This document shows, one piece after another, positions 1-8,820 of a DNA stretch of 64,000 nt. The stretch is from Marinoscillum pacificum. Its GTDB lineage: Bacteria > Bacteroidota > Bacteroidia > Cytophagales > Cyclobacteriaceae. Made by a program: the position numbers and the translations under genes. Position 1 is the stretch's first letter, and each line of letters begins with the position of its first letter. Location: assembly GCF_024714495.1 (NCBI RefSeq), contig NZ_JAMZMJ010000008.1:124001-188000 (forward strand), given 5' to 3'. The notes under the pieces were generated by a model. That model did no database searches and had not been told where the DNA came from. It saw nothing but the letters and a program-made list of their open reading frames with translations.

Positions 1-2952
1 CTGAATCATCAGGTTTTCAATAGCCTTTCTAATACCAAGCTGAAACTTATCCAGAGGATTAGCTTCTGCTGTCTGTATAATCTTTTGATCCTTGGAAGCC
101 TTTTCACGGATCTGTTCAAAGAACAGGCGGTCTTCCTCAGAGAAGTCAGTACCAAACTTATTGTTGAGTACCTCAATGATCTCTGATAAAGGTTTTTTTG
201 GTTCTTTCGATTTGCCCGAGCCTACTTCTGTTATTCCCTTTACTCCATAGGGTTCACCTTCTTCCATTACTATTGAGCCACTTGAAACTCGTTCAATGCG
301 GTAGTAATGGAGGCTGACATCATCTTCAGGTTTGATGATTTCATAATCCCTTTCTCGTGGCAGATGAGGGAGTAGAAACCTGCTAAAACTGTAGAGCATT
401 TCAAGCTCTGCATCTGCATAAGGAATGATTTGGCTTAAAAACGAGTAAGACTTGACAAATGCAGATACTTTATCTCTGAACAACTTGGCAGGCTCTTCTT
501 CTAACGTTTTATATCTGTCAACTGCTGGCTGAATATGTTTTTGCATTCTTGCATGATCAGACGGGTTTTGCGTTTCCAGGGCTTTGTAAAATACCTGGGC
601 AAATGCTTCCACCTCTGACCAATAGTATACCTGCATTGCGTTCAATTCATGCTTCAATGTTTCTAACAGCTGTGGGTCAGTTGTTTCCTGAAGTGAAGTT
701 TGGTCATAGTAAGGTTTAAAGGCCTTATAAATGTCTTCTGCACTGTTGACAAAATCCAAAACAAAGGGTGTTTCTTTACCTGGACTAATCCGGTTGAGCC
801 TTGATAGGGTTTGAACAGCCTGAACACCATCCAACCTCTTATCTACATACATGGTATGGAGTAGTGGTTGATCAAACCCCGTTTGGTACTTGTTAGCCAC
901 CAGTAGAATCTGAAAATCGTCTGTATCGAATTTCTCAGGAAGCTGGCTTTCGCTGATGGGCTTGCCGGTAACTACATCCGTATTCATTTCTGGTTCCGAG
1001 TATTCCAGTCCTGTATCAGGGTCTTGTACTTTACCACTAAATGCTACCATTGGTCTTACATCTTCGTATCCTCGTTGTTCAATATATCGCTGAAAAGCAA
1101 GCATGTACTTTACAGCGTGGAGTCTTGAGCCTGTAACAAGCATAGCCTTAGCTTTCCCATTGATTCGATGTTTGACAGAAGCACGAAAGTGTTCGATGAT
1201 TATCTGAGTTCGTTGTTCCACATTCACTGGATGCAAGGCCATGAATTTTCCTAAAGCCTTTGCTGCTTTTTTCTGGGGAAATTCTGGGTCTTCATCTATT
1301 GCCTTAACAAGCTTGAAAAAAGTATCAAACGTTGTATAATTCTCCAGAACATTTAAAATGAATCCTTCCTGAATGGCTTGGCGCATGGAGTATACATGGA
1401 TGGCTTCATCTTTTCTACCGAATAACTGTAAGGTTTTTCCTTTAGGAGTGGCTGTGAAAGCAAAGAAGCTGATATTCTTCTGCTTACCTCTCGACTCCAT
1501 TACCTGATTCAATCGGTCTTCCCAGTCGGATTCTGCTTCTTCGGATTCTATTGTTGTTCCTGCTCCTAATATTTCTTTAAGTTCTCTGGCCGTTTCTCCT
1601 GTCTGGCTTGAATGGGCTTCATCTACAATGATTGCGTAATTCCGTTTGGCAATTTCTTCTTGCCAGGCTTTTGATGTTGCAATCTGATCTTCAGTAGCTT
1701 TACCGGAACTATCAGCTCCTGCCACTTTGAGCAATCCCTTTAAGACAAAAGGAAACTTTTGTAGTGTGGTGATAACAATTTTAGTCCCGTCAACTAGGGC
1801 TTCTGCCAACTGTTGAGAATTTTGATCTATGGCTTTAACAACACCCTGAGCATGCTCGATTTGATAAATCGCATCCTGTAGTTGTCTATCAAGGACTTTT
1901 CGGTCTGTGATAACCACTACGCAATCAAAAACCTTTTGATCATCATCTGTATGCAGGCTGGCTAAACGATGTGAAAGCCATGAAATACTGTTTGTTTTGC
2001 CACTACCGGCTGAATGTTGGATCAGGTAATTGTGGCCTGTGCCTTCATCTCTTGATGTCTTAATTAATTCCCTAACGACATCCAATTGATGGTATCGGGG
2101 GAAGATGACAGTTTCCTTGGTATATTTCTTTTTTACCCCATATTCATCTGTTGTGGTTTCTTCTTTTGTTTCAATGAACATGAAGCTACCGATGATCTCC
2201 AAAAAGCTGTCATGCTGAAGGACTTCTTCCCAGAAATAACCCGTACGATGACCTGAGGGATGTTGTGGGTTTCCTGCACCACATTGAATTTCTCCAGGAT
2301 GGCTTCCTCTGTTGAAGGGCAGAAAAAATGTTTTTTCACCTCTCAGATGGGTAGACATGTGAACTTCATCCGTATCGGCAGCAAAGTGTACCACTGCACC
2401 CGATTTGAATTTGAAGAGTGGCATCCTCCAATCCCTATCTTTTCGATATTGAGCTACCGCATTTTTCCAATTCTGACCTGTTGCAGGATTCTTTAATTCG
2501 CAGGTAGCTACCGGAAGGCCATTAATTGAAAAAACCAGATCCATAGTATCATGTCTAGACGTATGACAAGGAACCTGACGGGTTACTGTCAATTGGTTTT
2601 TTTGATAGCGTTCTAGAATCTCGGGGTTGAGCTGATGGGCAGGTTTGAAATAAGCCATTTGAAAGGTCTTGCCGAAGAACTTGAATCCGTGCCGCAAGAT
2701 GTGAAGTGTTCCTTTCAGGTTCCTTTCTTTAACCAGCGTGTCAAGGATTTTAGTGTCCAATTCTTGACCGTGAAGTTTTAGCATTTGCTGATAAAGCTCC
2801 TGCTGACTGGACTGGATAAAGGAAAGGACACGATCTGTGAAGAATCCATGCTTTCGATCAAATTCTTTATTCGTTCCTTGTGTCCAACCACCTTGCGTGA
2901 GGAGGACTTCCTCTATGTAGGCTTCAAAGGCTTGTTCTGCTGTTGCTTTCAT
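1..2952 (-). CDS. hsdR: Type I restriction enzyme R subunit, HsdR (C-terminus cut by window edge)
   Basis: This is the motor and nuclease subunit of a type I restriction-modification enzyme: it translocates DNA with ATP and cleaves unmodified DNA as part of the HsdR2M2S complex. The frame stays open for 984 codons to the window edge, so only a short C-terminal piece should be missing (family about 1,000 residues). The N-terminal PD-(D/E)xK nuclease core shows Asp138 and the E-L-K triad at 152-154. The Walker A motif AGSGKT is at 315-320 and the DEAH box at 444-447, giving a superfamily 2 helicase motor. The ATG at 2952-2950 overlaps the stop of the FRG gene (ATGA), so it is translationally coupled. 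No frameshift was seen in the parts translated. Confidence 0.95.
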   Translation of the reverse strand, partial: MKATAEQAFEAYIEEVLLTQGGWTQGTNKEFDRKHGFFTDRVLSFIQSSQQELYQQMLKLHGQELDTKILDTLVKERNLKGTLHILRHGFKFFGKTFQMAYFKPAHQLNPEILERYQKNQLTVTRQVPCHTSRHDTMDLVFSINGLPVATCELKNPATGQNWKNAVAQYRKDRDWRMPLFKFKSGAVVHFAADTDEVHMSTHLRGEKTFFLPFNRGSHPGEIQCGAGNPQHPSGHRTGYFWEEVLQHDSFLEIIGSFMFIETKEETTTDEYGVKKKYTKETVIFPRYHQLDVVRELIKTSRDEGTGHNYLIQHSAGSGKTNSISWLSHRLASLHTDDDQKVFDCVVVITDRKVLDRQLQDAIYQIEHAQGVVKAIDQNSQQLAEALVDGTKIVITTLQKFPFVLKGLLKVAGADSSGKATEDQIATSKAWQEEIAKRNYAIIVDEAHSSQTGETARELKEILGAGTTIESEEAESDWEDRLNQVMESRGKQKNISFFAFTATPKGKTLQLFGRKDEAIHVYSMRQAIQEGFILNVLENYTTFDTFFKLVKAIDEDPEFPQKKAAKALGKFMALHPVNVEQRTQIIIEHFRASVKHRINGKAKAMLVTGSRLHAVKYMLAFQRYIEQRGYEDVRPMVAFSGKVQDPDTGLEYSEPEMNTDVVTGKPISESQLPEKFDTDDFQILLVANKYQTGFDQPLLHTMYVDKRLDGVQAVQTLSRLNRISPGKETPFVLDFVNSAEDIYKAFKPYYDQTSLQETTDPQLLETLKHELNAMQVYYWSEVEAFAQVFYKALETQNPSDHARMQKHIQPAVDRYKTLEEEPAKLFRDKVSAFVKSYSFLSQIIPYADAELEMLYSFSRFLLPHLPRERDYEIIKPEDDVSLHYYRIERVSSGSIVMEEGEPYGVKGITEVGSGKSKEPKKPLSEIIEVLNNKFGTDFSEEDRLFFEQIREKASKDQKIIQTAEANPLDKFQLGIRKAIENLMIQ

Positions 2953-3890
2953 AGTCCGTTTTCAAATTCTTTATATTTCAGCCACTTGGCCATGCCGTCC
3001 AGATCAGGAAACAATTGCTTGTCAAATACACCATATTGCTCCAACTGCTTACATATCTTCCTGTGGTTGTCTTTTTTGTGTTCGATCACATACTCTATAT
3101 AGTCATCTTCATCTATAGGAGTCAAAGGCCGGTGGCAGGCTAAAAGCACTCCATCTTGTGCCCTTATCCTTGGCGATACGTGCGCAGGGTCGTAAATGAT
3201 GTTTTCGCTAATGTCAAAAGGGGATGCAACCTCTTCTTTTGTTAATTCACTTGATTTGGCTACACTTTTATCTCTTGATTGTTTTTCTGATTCATATGCA
3301 TCTCTTAGCATCGTTTGAAGATTAGACATCATGGCAAGGTCCAAATCGCTCTTCTCACTTAAACTACCAAGTTCATATTCATCATAAGGGTCTTCTTCTT
3401 CAAAATCATGTACTTTTTCTGTCATAGAGTCACCAACTGGTAAGATGTCACGATGTTTATTCTCCTCATACCTCAGGAAATCACTGTATTTCTTCACTGG
3501 CTTAGTCAAAATATAAACTGCACTGTCTGACCCGTTAATGGCATTTCTACAAGCAAAGTATAAGGCAACCAAAGGGTTGGTGGTCCAGTCCATAAAGCGG
3601 GTAGGAAGTCCATGATGTTGGGCTAGAGCCAGCATTTCCCAGTCGTTTCTGGGAATGTGGTTCACATGGCCTATCACATGATTTGCAAATGTGTCTAATA
3701 CCCGGCACTCGAAATCAAAGAGATCTGATAACCGCTTGGGTACTTTAAAATCCGGCCTGCCAAGGGAAGGAACCAAAACAAAGCCATCGGAAACCCTTTT
3801 GGCTTGTCCTCTGAAATAAGGTCTGGGTACAGTGACTTCCTCGATCTCTTTTAAGTACTTTTCAAATGAATCTATGTAAATGGTGTTCAT
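2949..3890 (-). CDS. FRG-domain protein embedded in the type I R-M operon
   Basis: A 313-residue protein with the FRG domain, named after its Phe-Arg-Gly signature: YFRGQAKR is at residues 25-32 and the second family block LAQHHGLPTRFMDW at 89-102, followed by a hydrophobic strand (NPLVALYFAC). FRG domains are common in phage-defence loci, but the biochemical activity is not settled. The start overlaps the hsdS stop and the stop overlaps the hsdR start, each by the 4-base ATGA arrangement, so it is made in step with the R-M subunits. An acidic linker (about 155-175) and a charged region follow the domain. A role as accessory toxin or R-M modulator is inference from position. The family call is firm and the function is not known. 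Confidence 0.88.
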   Translation of the reverse strand: MNTIYIDSFEKYLKEIEEVTVPRPYFRGQAKRVSDGFVLVPSLGRPDFKVPKRLSDLFDFECRVLDTFANHVIGHVNHIPRNDWEMLALAQHHGLPTRFMDWTTNPLVALYFACRNAINGSDSAVYILTKPVKKYSDFLRYEENKHRDILPVGDSMTEKVHDFEEEDPYDEYELGSLSEKSDLDLAMMSNLQTMLRDAYESEKQSRDKSVAKSSELTKEEVASPFDISENIIYDPAHVSPRIRAQDGVLLACHRPLTPIDEDDYIEYVIEHKKDNHRKICKQLEQYGVFDKQLFPDLDGMAKWLKYKEFENGL

Positions 3891-5170
3891 GACGGTTCTG
3901 TGACTTTGATTTTACCGGTTACCGCTGCAGATATCAGAGCGGTTTTATATTCTTGAAGTTTTCGTACCGTTTCACCTGTTTTATTAATTAGATTATCTAT
4001 TTGGCTAATTTCTGGCTTTGTTAAAGTTATTATGCTGTCTTGCTCAGTATCCGGAGGTACAGGAACTTGAATTGACATTAATCTGTCAGATGTCAACTTT
4101 GGTTGTGCAGAGCCAGTTATGAGTGGGTAATATTCAAATATTTGCAATAGCCATTCCCAGAATTCAATGTTTCCATATTTATGCTTCAATATGTGCGCAT
4201 GGTTATTTACCCAATATTTCCCAGTTGCAATGAAGGCTAATGGAGTACTCCTTGAATATAAATTGGCACCATCCTCTGCAACTAGAATATGTGCTTCATC
4301 AAATAGATAGTTATCAACAAAATCAATTATTCCTGATGCTCCATAATAAGGATAAACTTTTTCCAATGAGGCTCTGTCTTCACCTGCTAAGGGAATTCTT
4401 CGAAAGTTTAGGTTTTGAAAAATGTACTTTAGCTTTTTTACCTCCCAATGCTTCGGAATATCTCCGAGCCATTCAATCCCACTTGGCTTTAATTCCACTG
4501 TGGGATCAATCCCCTTGGTGACGGCATTGGTGATTACTGCCAGTCGCTTTTCCTTTAGTCTTTCAATGAACTGTTGTTTCTTCTCTATAAGCGTGTCCAG
4601 TCGGGAGACTTCTTTATCCAGGAAGTTGGCGATGGATTGTTGTTCTACTACAGAGGGAGGAATTGAGAAATATAGAGAAGCGTATTTCTCAGCACTTACA
4701 TTTTGGATGGTGGCTTGAATTGTAATTGATTCAATCCATTGAGCATACCCATTAGACTTGGTCGTATAGTAAAGGAATTGAGGGTCGTACTTTTTCGTAT
4801 TAATTCGAGCCCTAATGAGGTAACCTGCGTATGCAGATTGACCCCACGAATCCTTATATATAAATGATTTCCCTACGGTTGCTCCACTTCTTGCCAACAG
4901 AATATCACCTTCTTGAAGCAAGTATGGTTGTGCAATTTCTGGCTCTAGTGAACGAAAGGTTTCATCTTTTAAATTGCCATTAGTATCAACATCTGTAATT
5001 CTTACATATCGCGGGAAGCCAGGTTCGATTAATTCTGCCGGAACATTTGCTCCGTACTTTAAACTTTCTTTGGTTAAAAATTTAAGCCGTTTAATACTCC
5101 AATGACTGGGTATTTCTCCAATCCATTCGACACCACTTTCGGTGTAGCTATTGTATTTATCTATACCCAT
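3887..5170 (-). CDS. hsdS: Type I restriction enzyme specificity subunit HsdS
   Basis: The specificity subunit recognises a bipartite DNA target for the methylase and restriction complexes. At 427 residues it has the expected two-domain layout. A first target-recognition domain follows the repeat motif SGVEWIGEIPSHW (residues 12-24), and a second follows the related SGIEWLGDIPKHW (230-242). Each half ends in a helical conserved region with the LDTLIEKKQQ/LI-type coiled coil (about 190-212 and near 395-415). The start lies one base after the hsdM stop, and the stop overlaps the FRG gene start. The two recognition halves are not alike, consistent with an asymmetric target. No inverted repeats or partial hsdS copies that would suggest shuffling were seen nearby. 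Confidence 0.94.
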   Translation of the reverse strand: MGIDKYNSYTESGVEWIGEIPSHWSIKRLKFLTKESLKYGANVPAELIEPGFPRYVRITDVDTNGNLKDETFRSLEPEIAQPYLLQEGDILLARSGATVGKSFIYKDSWGQSAYAGYLIRARINTKKYDPQFLYYTTKSNGYAQWIESITIQATIQNVSAEKYASLYFSIPPSVVEQQSIANFLDKEVSRLDTLIEKKQQFIERLKEKRLAVITNAVTKGIDPTVELKPSGIEWLGDIPKHWEVKKLKYIFQNLNFRRIPLAGEDRASLEKVYPYYGASGIIDFVDNYLFDEAHILVAEDGANLYSRSTPLAFIATGKYWVNNHAHILKHKYGNIEFWEWLLQIFEYYPLITGSAQPKLTSDRLMSIQVPVPPDTEQDSIITLTKPEISQIDNLINKTGETVRKLQEYKTALISAAVTGKIKVTEPS

Positions 5171-5171
5171 T

Positions 5172-7265
5172 TTAAATAGATTCAGAATCAGTTACTTCTT
5201 TCAATAATCCTAAAATGTCCTTCTCCAAATCCTTTAGCTCCTCTTCGATCAATTCCAAATCTCTTGGGGGTTCATATTGAAAGAAGTGTTTGTTTAAAGG
5301 AATCTCATAACCCACTTTGGTTTTGGAGTGGTCTATCCATGCATCGGGTACATGGGGTAGCACTTCTCTTTCAAAGTAGGTCTGAATGCTTTCTTTGAGT
5401 GGGATCATTTCGGTATCCCTTAGTTGTGGATCGGGTTCCGGGTCGCCTTTTTTATCCCTGCATATCTCGGCTGTTTCGTCCCGTTCACTTAGTGCCTCTA
5501 AGATGGCTTTTAGTTCAGAAGCGTTGAGCTTCATTTCTTTTTTCTTGTCCACTTCCCTCAGATCAAGTAAAAAGCTTTTGCGGTCGTTGTACAACTTCTC
5601 GTTGTGTGCTTTACCAAAGTCCTTGAGCATGTCTTTGATTGCCTGTTGGCGTTGTTCTCCGGCTTCTATTTCCTTCAAGCGCACATTTTCATCTTTCTTA
5701 TTGCTGCTAGCAATGTTTTGAAATGAGCTAATACCATCTAGTAGGGCAATCCGCTCGGCAGTGGCCTGGAAGTTTAGTCTTAGCGGACGCTCTACGGTAA
5801 TTTTGTTGTAGCCAAAGTCTTCATTGTCGAAGACCTTGCTCACAGGCAATTCTTTTTCTTTGCCATCAATGGTGAATTTGGCTTTTTCGTCATTCTGAAA
5901 GCGATCATAAATGCCTGTGATTTCAGCTATCTGATTGGGTCGGTTTTCTTCTCCATCGCCAATTTGCTTTCGCTTATTTCCAAGACTCTTTTTCATTTGA
6001 ATCCAGAAATTACGACCATCGATCAATTGAATTTTGCCTTTACGGGTTTTACTCTTTCGGTTGGTCACAATCCAGATATAGGTGGAAATTCCAGTATTGT
6101 AGAATAGCTGATCTGGTAGGGCGACAATGGCATCCAGCCAGTCATTTTCGATGATCCATCTGCGTATTTCTGACTCTCCACCTCCGGCATCACCGGTAAA
6201 GAGTGGGGAACCATTAAAAACTATAGCAATCCTACTACCGTCTTCATTCACTGGTCTCATCTTTGACACCATGTGTTGTAGAAACAGTAATGCTCCGTCA
6301 TTGACCCTTGGTAATCCTGCTCCAAATCGACCATTATATCCGAGAGATTCGGCTTCTCGTTTGATGTATTTTTCTTGCTGCTTCCAGGAAACCCCGAAAG
6401 GAGGGTTGGCTAGCATGTAATCAAACCTTTCGGAGGGGAACGCATCTTTGGTGAAGCTGTCTCCAAGTTTAATCTTTTCTTCATCATGTCCTTTGATCAA
6501 CATGTCCGAGCGGCAAATAGCCCAGGCCTCATCGTTCCAGTCCTGTCCAAATAGATGAGGTTGGGCGTCTTCATTGAGTTGTTTGATGTATTGCTCTGCT
6601 TCAGAAAGCATACCTCCGGTTCCACAAGCCGGGTCATAGATCATTTTCACTTTAAAACTCTGAGCCAAGTCGTCTTCAGGTGACAGTAAAAGATCAACCA
6701 TCAACTTGATGACCTCTCGAGGAGTGAAGTGCTCTCCGGCCTCTTCATTGGACTGTTCAGCTCCGATCCTAATGAGTTCCTCAAAGATGTAACCCATTTG
6801 GAGGTTATCGATCCTGCCTGGTGACAGGTCGATGGTCGAGAATTTCTTGATAACCTGATAAAGAATGTTCTTTTCAGCCATCTTTCGGATTTCATCCTCA
6901 AATTCAAATCTTACGAAGATTTCCCGAACATTGGGGGAGAAGTTGTTGATGTAGCTATTGAGGTTCGGAGCAATCTGGTTGGCATCATCCAAAAGCCTTT
7001 GAAAGTCCAGTTTCGACAAGTTGTAGAATTTAACGCCTGTTACCTCTTGTACTTTAGCATCTACGATACTTTGTGATTTGCCTTTGTACTGGCTGTAACG
7101 CTCCAAGGTGGCTTGCTTGGTTGGTGCAAGGATGCAATCAAACCTTCTAAGTACTGTTAGCGGTAAGATTACTTTCCTGTATTCATTGCGTTTGTAGGGG
7201 CCTCTGAGGAGGTTGCATATATCCCAAATAAAATCCGCCATCTGGCGGTGAGTTTCTACTGTCAT
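5172..7265 (-). CDS. hsdM: Type I restriction-modification N6-adenine methylase HsdM
   Basis: The methylase subunit transfers a methyl group from S-adenosylmethionine to adenine N6 at the HsdS target. An N-terminal HsdM helical domain (about 5-140) precedes the catalytic domain, with SAM-binding motif I DPACGTGGM at 211-219 and catalytic motif IV NPPFG at 287-291. At 697 residues it is longer than the classical ~500-residue HsdM; the extra C-terminal ~200 residues are charged and end in a coiled-coil-like helix (ELIEEELKDLEKDILGLL). It is the first R-M gene in the minus-strand run, with a 45-base gap to the preceding membrane-protein gene and one base to hsdS. The R-M subfamily cannot be assigned by eye. 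Confidence 0.95.
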   Translation of the reverse strand: MTVETHRQMADFIWDICNLLRGPYKRNEYRKVILPLTVLRRFDCILAPTKQATLERYSQYKGKSQSIVDAKVQEVTGVKFYNLSKLDFQRLLDDANQIAPNLNSYINNFSPNVREIFVRFEFEDEIRKMAEKNILYQVIKKFSTIDLSPGRIDNLQMGYIFEELIRIGAEQSNEEAGEHFTPREVIKLMVDLLLSPEDDLAQSFKVKMIYDPACGTGGMLSEAEQYIKQLNEDAQPHLFGQDWNDEAWAICRSDMLIKGHDEEKIKLGDSFTKDAFPSERFDYMLANPPFGVSWKQQEKYIKREAESLGYNGRFGAGLPRVNDGALLFLQHMVSKMRPVNEDGSRIAIVFNGSPLFTGDAGGGESEIRRWIIENDWLDAIVALPDQLFYNTGISTYIWIVTNRKSKTRKGKIQLIDGRNFWIQMKKSLGNKRKQIGDGEENRPNQIAEITGIYDRFQNDEKAKFTIDGKEKELPVSKVFDNEDFGYNKITVERPLRLNFQATAERIALLDGISSFQNIASSNKKDENVRLKEIEAGEQRQQAIKDMLKDFGKAHNEKLYNDRKSFLLDLREVDKKKEMKLNASELKAILEALSERDETAEICRDKKGDPEPDPQLRDTEMIPLKESIQTYFEREVLPHVPDAWIDHSKTKVGYEIPLNKHFFQYEPPRDLELIEEELKDLEKDILGLLKEVTDSESI

Positions 7266-7310
7266 GTTTTACTTTTAATTCGCGCTAAAGTAAGAATTGA
7301 ATATTCAAAT

Positions 7311-7952
7311 TTAAGTATCTGCCTTTGGATTACCCGAATATTGGTCTTCTGCGCTTGCATCAAACTTGTTGTCTATTTTCTGGGTAATTGCTTTGAGTTT
7401 TTTGGAAAGCACTATCATCATTGAAATACCTGTAATAAAAGCAGTGACGATCTTATTGGTGTCTTTTTGGACATTAAGTTCATGGGCCTCTTCGTTTCTG
7501 TAGATCTTAAGTACTGACACTAAGTGATAGTCCTCTGTTGATATAACTCCTTTTATTCTGGCAAACTCTAAGTAATCATGGAAAACGCCTTTTCTATTGT
7601 TTTTCTTAAGGAAGTCTTTGAATGACTGATCTTGCTTGTAGAGTTTTTTGAGCAGGTTTTCAATGATCTTAGCGAGTGCTGATAGTGCTTTGGTTTCTTC
7701 TTTGATTTCTATAAGTCCGCTAATGCTCATTAATTCAGCCTGAGTATCTTCATCCAAATGATCATCGGATTGCACCAATTCTTTTAATCGGGATTTGATT
7801 TCCTTCGTAATCAGATCATTCTCTTCAATTACTTTTTCTAAGTTATCGACTGTAGCTATTAGTTTTTTTCGATCTAGGGCAAGCCAAAGAATAATCATAC
7901 CTGCAACTACTGCAAGCGAAACTGCAATGTCTTTCCATTTATTATCGGCCAT
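7311..7952 (-). CDS. Membrane-anchored helical protein of unknown function in defence operon
   Basis: I do not recognise a named family with certainty. The 213-residue product has one clear N-terminal transmembrane segment (about residues 8-25, IAVSLAVVAGMIILWLAL), then a charged helical, probably coiled-coil, region (28-75), then a helical domain containing RNEEAHEL near residue 150. That Arg-x-x-x-x-His pattern recalls DUF4145-type helical bundles found beside nucleases and R-M genes, but the likeness is weak. A second hydrophobic stretch lies near 170-185 (AFITGISMMIVL). It sits between the Shedu-like gene (56-base gap) and hsdM (45-base gap) on the same strand, so it is probably co-transcribed with the defence genes. 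Function unknown. Confidence 0.75.
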   Translation of the reverse strand: MADNKWKDIAVSLAVVAGMIILWLALDRKKLIATVDNLEKVIEENDLITKEIKSRLKELVQSDDHLDEDTQAELMSISGLIEIKEETKALSALAKIIENLLKKLYKQDQSFKDFLKKNNRKGVFHDYLEFARIKGVISTEDYHLVSVLKIYRNEEAHELNVQKDTNKIVTAFITGISMMIVLSKKLKAITQKIDNKFDASAEDQYSGNPKADT

Positions 7953-8008
7953 ATTGGTTAAGATTTAAGTAATTAATAGGAATTGAATAGTCAAATTTGA
8001 AAAAGGTC

Positions 8009-8797
8009 CTATACATAATTTCCATGTTCAAGAACACTTATTGCTGAATCAATAAGATTGTCATAATGTAAAATAAGGATGCTGCTCTCTTTCTTCATTT
8101 TTCGAGCAATTCGATAACTATGGTCATTGAAGTCCTCTCTCAAGCCCGCAACAACTGCAAAATGCATCCTGGTTGTGTCTAACGATAAAAACTCCATAGG
8201 CAGGCTACTATGTTTGCCTTGATTCTTTTCAAACATAAGTTTTAGATGAGAAAAATTTGACTCTAGCCAATAACTCCAATCTTCTACTTGTTTAATGCCT
8301 TTCCGAAAGGTGGTTCCAAGGTTTCCATCCTTTGTGGTAATATCTGTGTTTGGGCGTTCGAGTTCGACAAAAACAAATTCGTGCCCATATGAACTCTTTC
8401 CAATTACTAAATAGTCAACTTTGTAGTTGGGTGGTAGTTCAAACTCTGGAAATAGAAAAGCTGAGTGGTGGCCAAATCGATAATTTTGAAGGATAGATCC
8501 AATAATGAAATATGCTTTTTGGATTTTAATGAATCTTAGGATGTCTCTTTCATTAGAGGATTTGTCATGAATGATAGATTTAAATTGATTCATGATGTCG
8601 GTGGTAGTTTCGTTCACATCAAGCTCATCAGTGTCAAGAATGTAATTAGGGAATATTGATTCATGAAAGAAAAAAGCCTTAGGTGTTTTTATGAAATCAA
8701 CTATATCCATTGAACTTCCAAATCCCTTCTTTTTTGCAGCCAGGTATTCTTTCTTTTCTTCTTTTGTTAAGTCAAAATATCCTCTGTCGTAAAGCAT
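8009..8797 (-). CDS. DUF4263 / Shedu-like PD-(D/E)xK nuclease
   Basis: The central part (about residues 118-180) fits the DUF4263 domain that defines the Shedu anti-phage protein. It has a YKVDYLVIG strand carrying the first acidic residue, then the FVFVELERP strand supplying the E-x-E(/K) position of a PD-(D/E)xK-type core, then the conserved helix with IKQVEDWSYWLE. The C-terminal half has the family's RMHFAVVAGL strand and the ILHYDNLID end. At 262 residues it is compact, with a distinct ~110-residue helical N-terminus, as is usual because Shedu N-termini vary between subfamilies. It lies 23 bases after kwaB. The domain call is good, and nuclease-based defence is inferred from the family. 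Whether it acts alone or with its neighbours is unknown. Confidence 0.8.
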   Translation of the reverse strand: MLYDRGYFDLTKEEKKEYLAAKKKGFGSSMDIVDFIKTPKAFFFHESIFPNYILDTDELDVNETTTDIMNQFKSIIHDKSSNERDILRFIKIQKAYFIIGSILQNYRFGHHSAFLFPEFELPPNYKVDYLVIGKSSYGHEFVFVELERPNTDITTKDGNLGTTFRKGIKQVEDWSYWLESNFSHLKLMFEKNQGKHSSLPMEFLSLDTTRMHFAVVAGLREDFNDHSYRIARKMKKESSILILHYDNLIDSAISVLEHGNYV

Positions 8798-8820
8798 TAA
8801 AATAGAATTTAAAATTGAAC

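Noticed and set aside
1-2952. Possible broken hsdR, because short frames appear on the other strand
   Set aside because: The frame from the ATG at 2952 stays in phase to base 1 with nuclease, Walker A and DEAH motifs in order.
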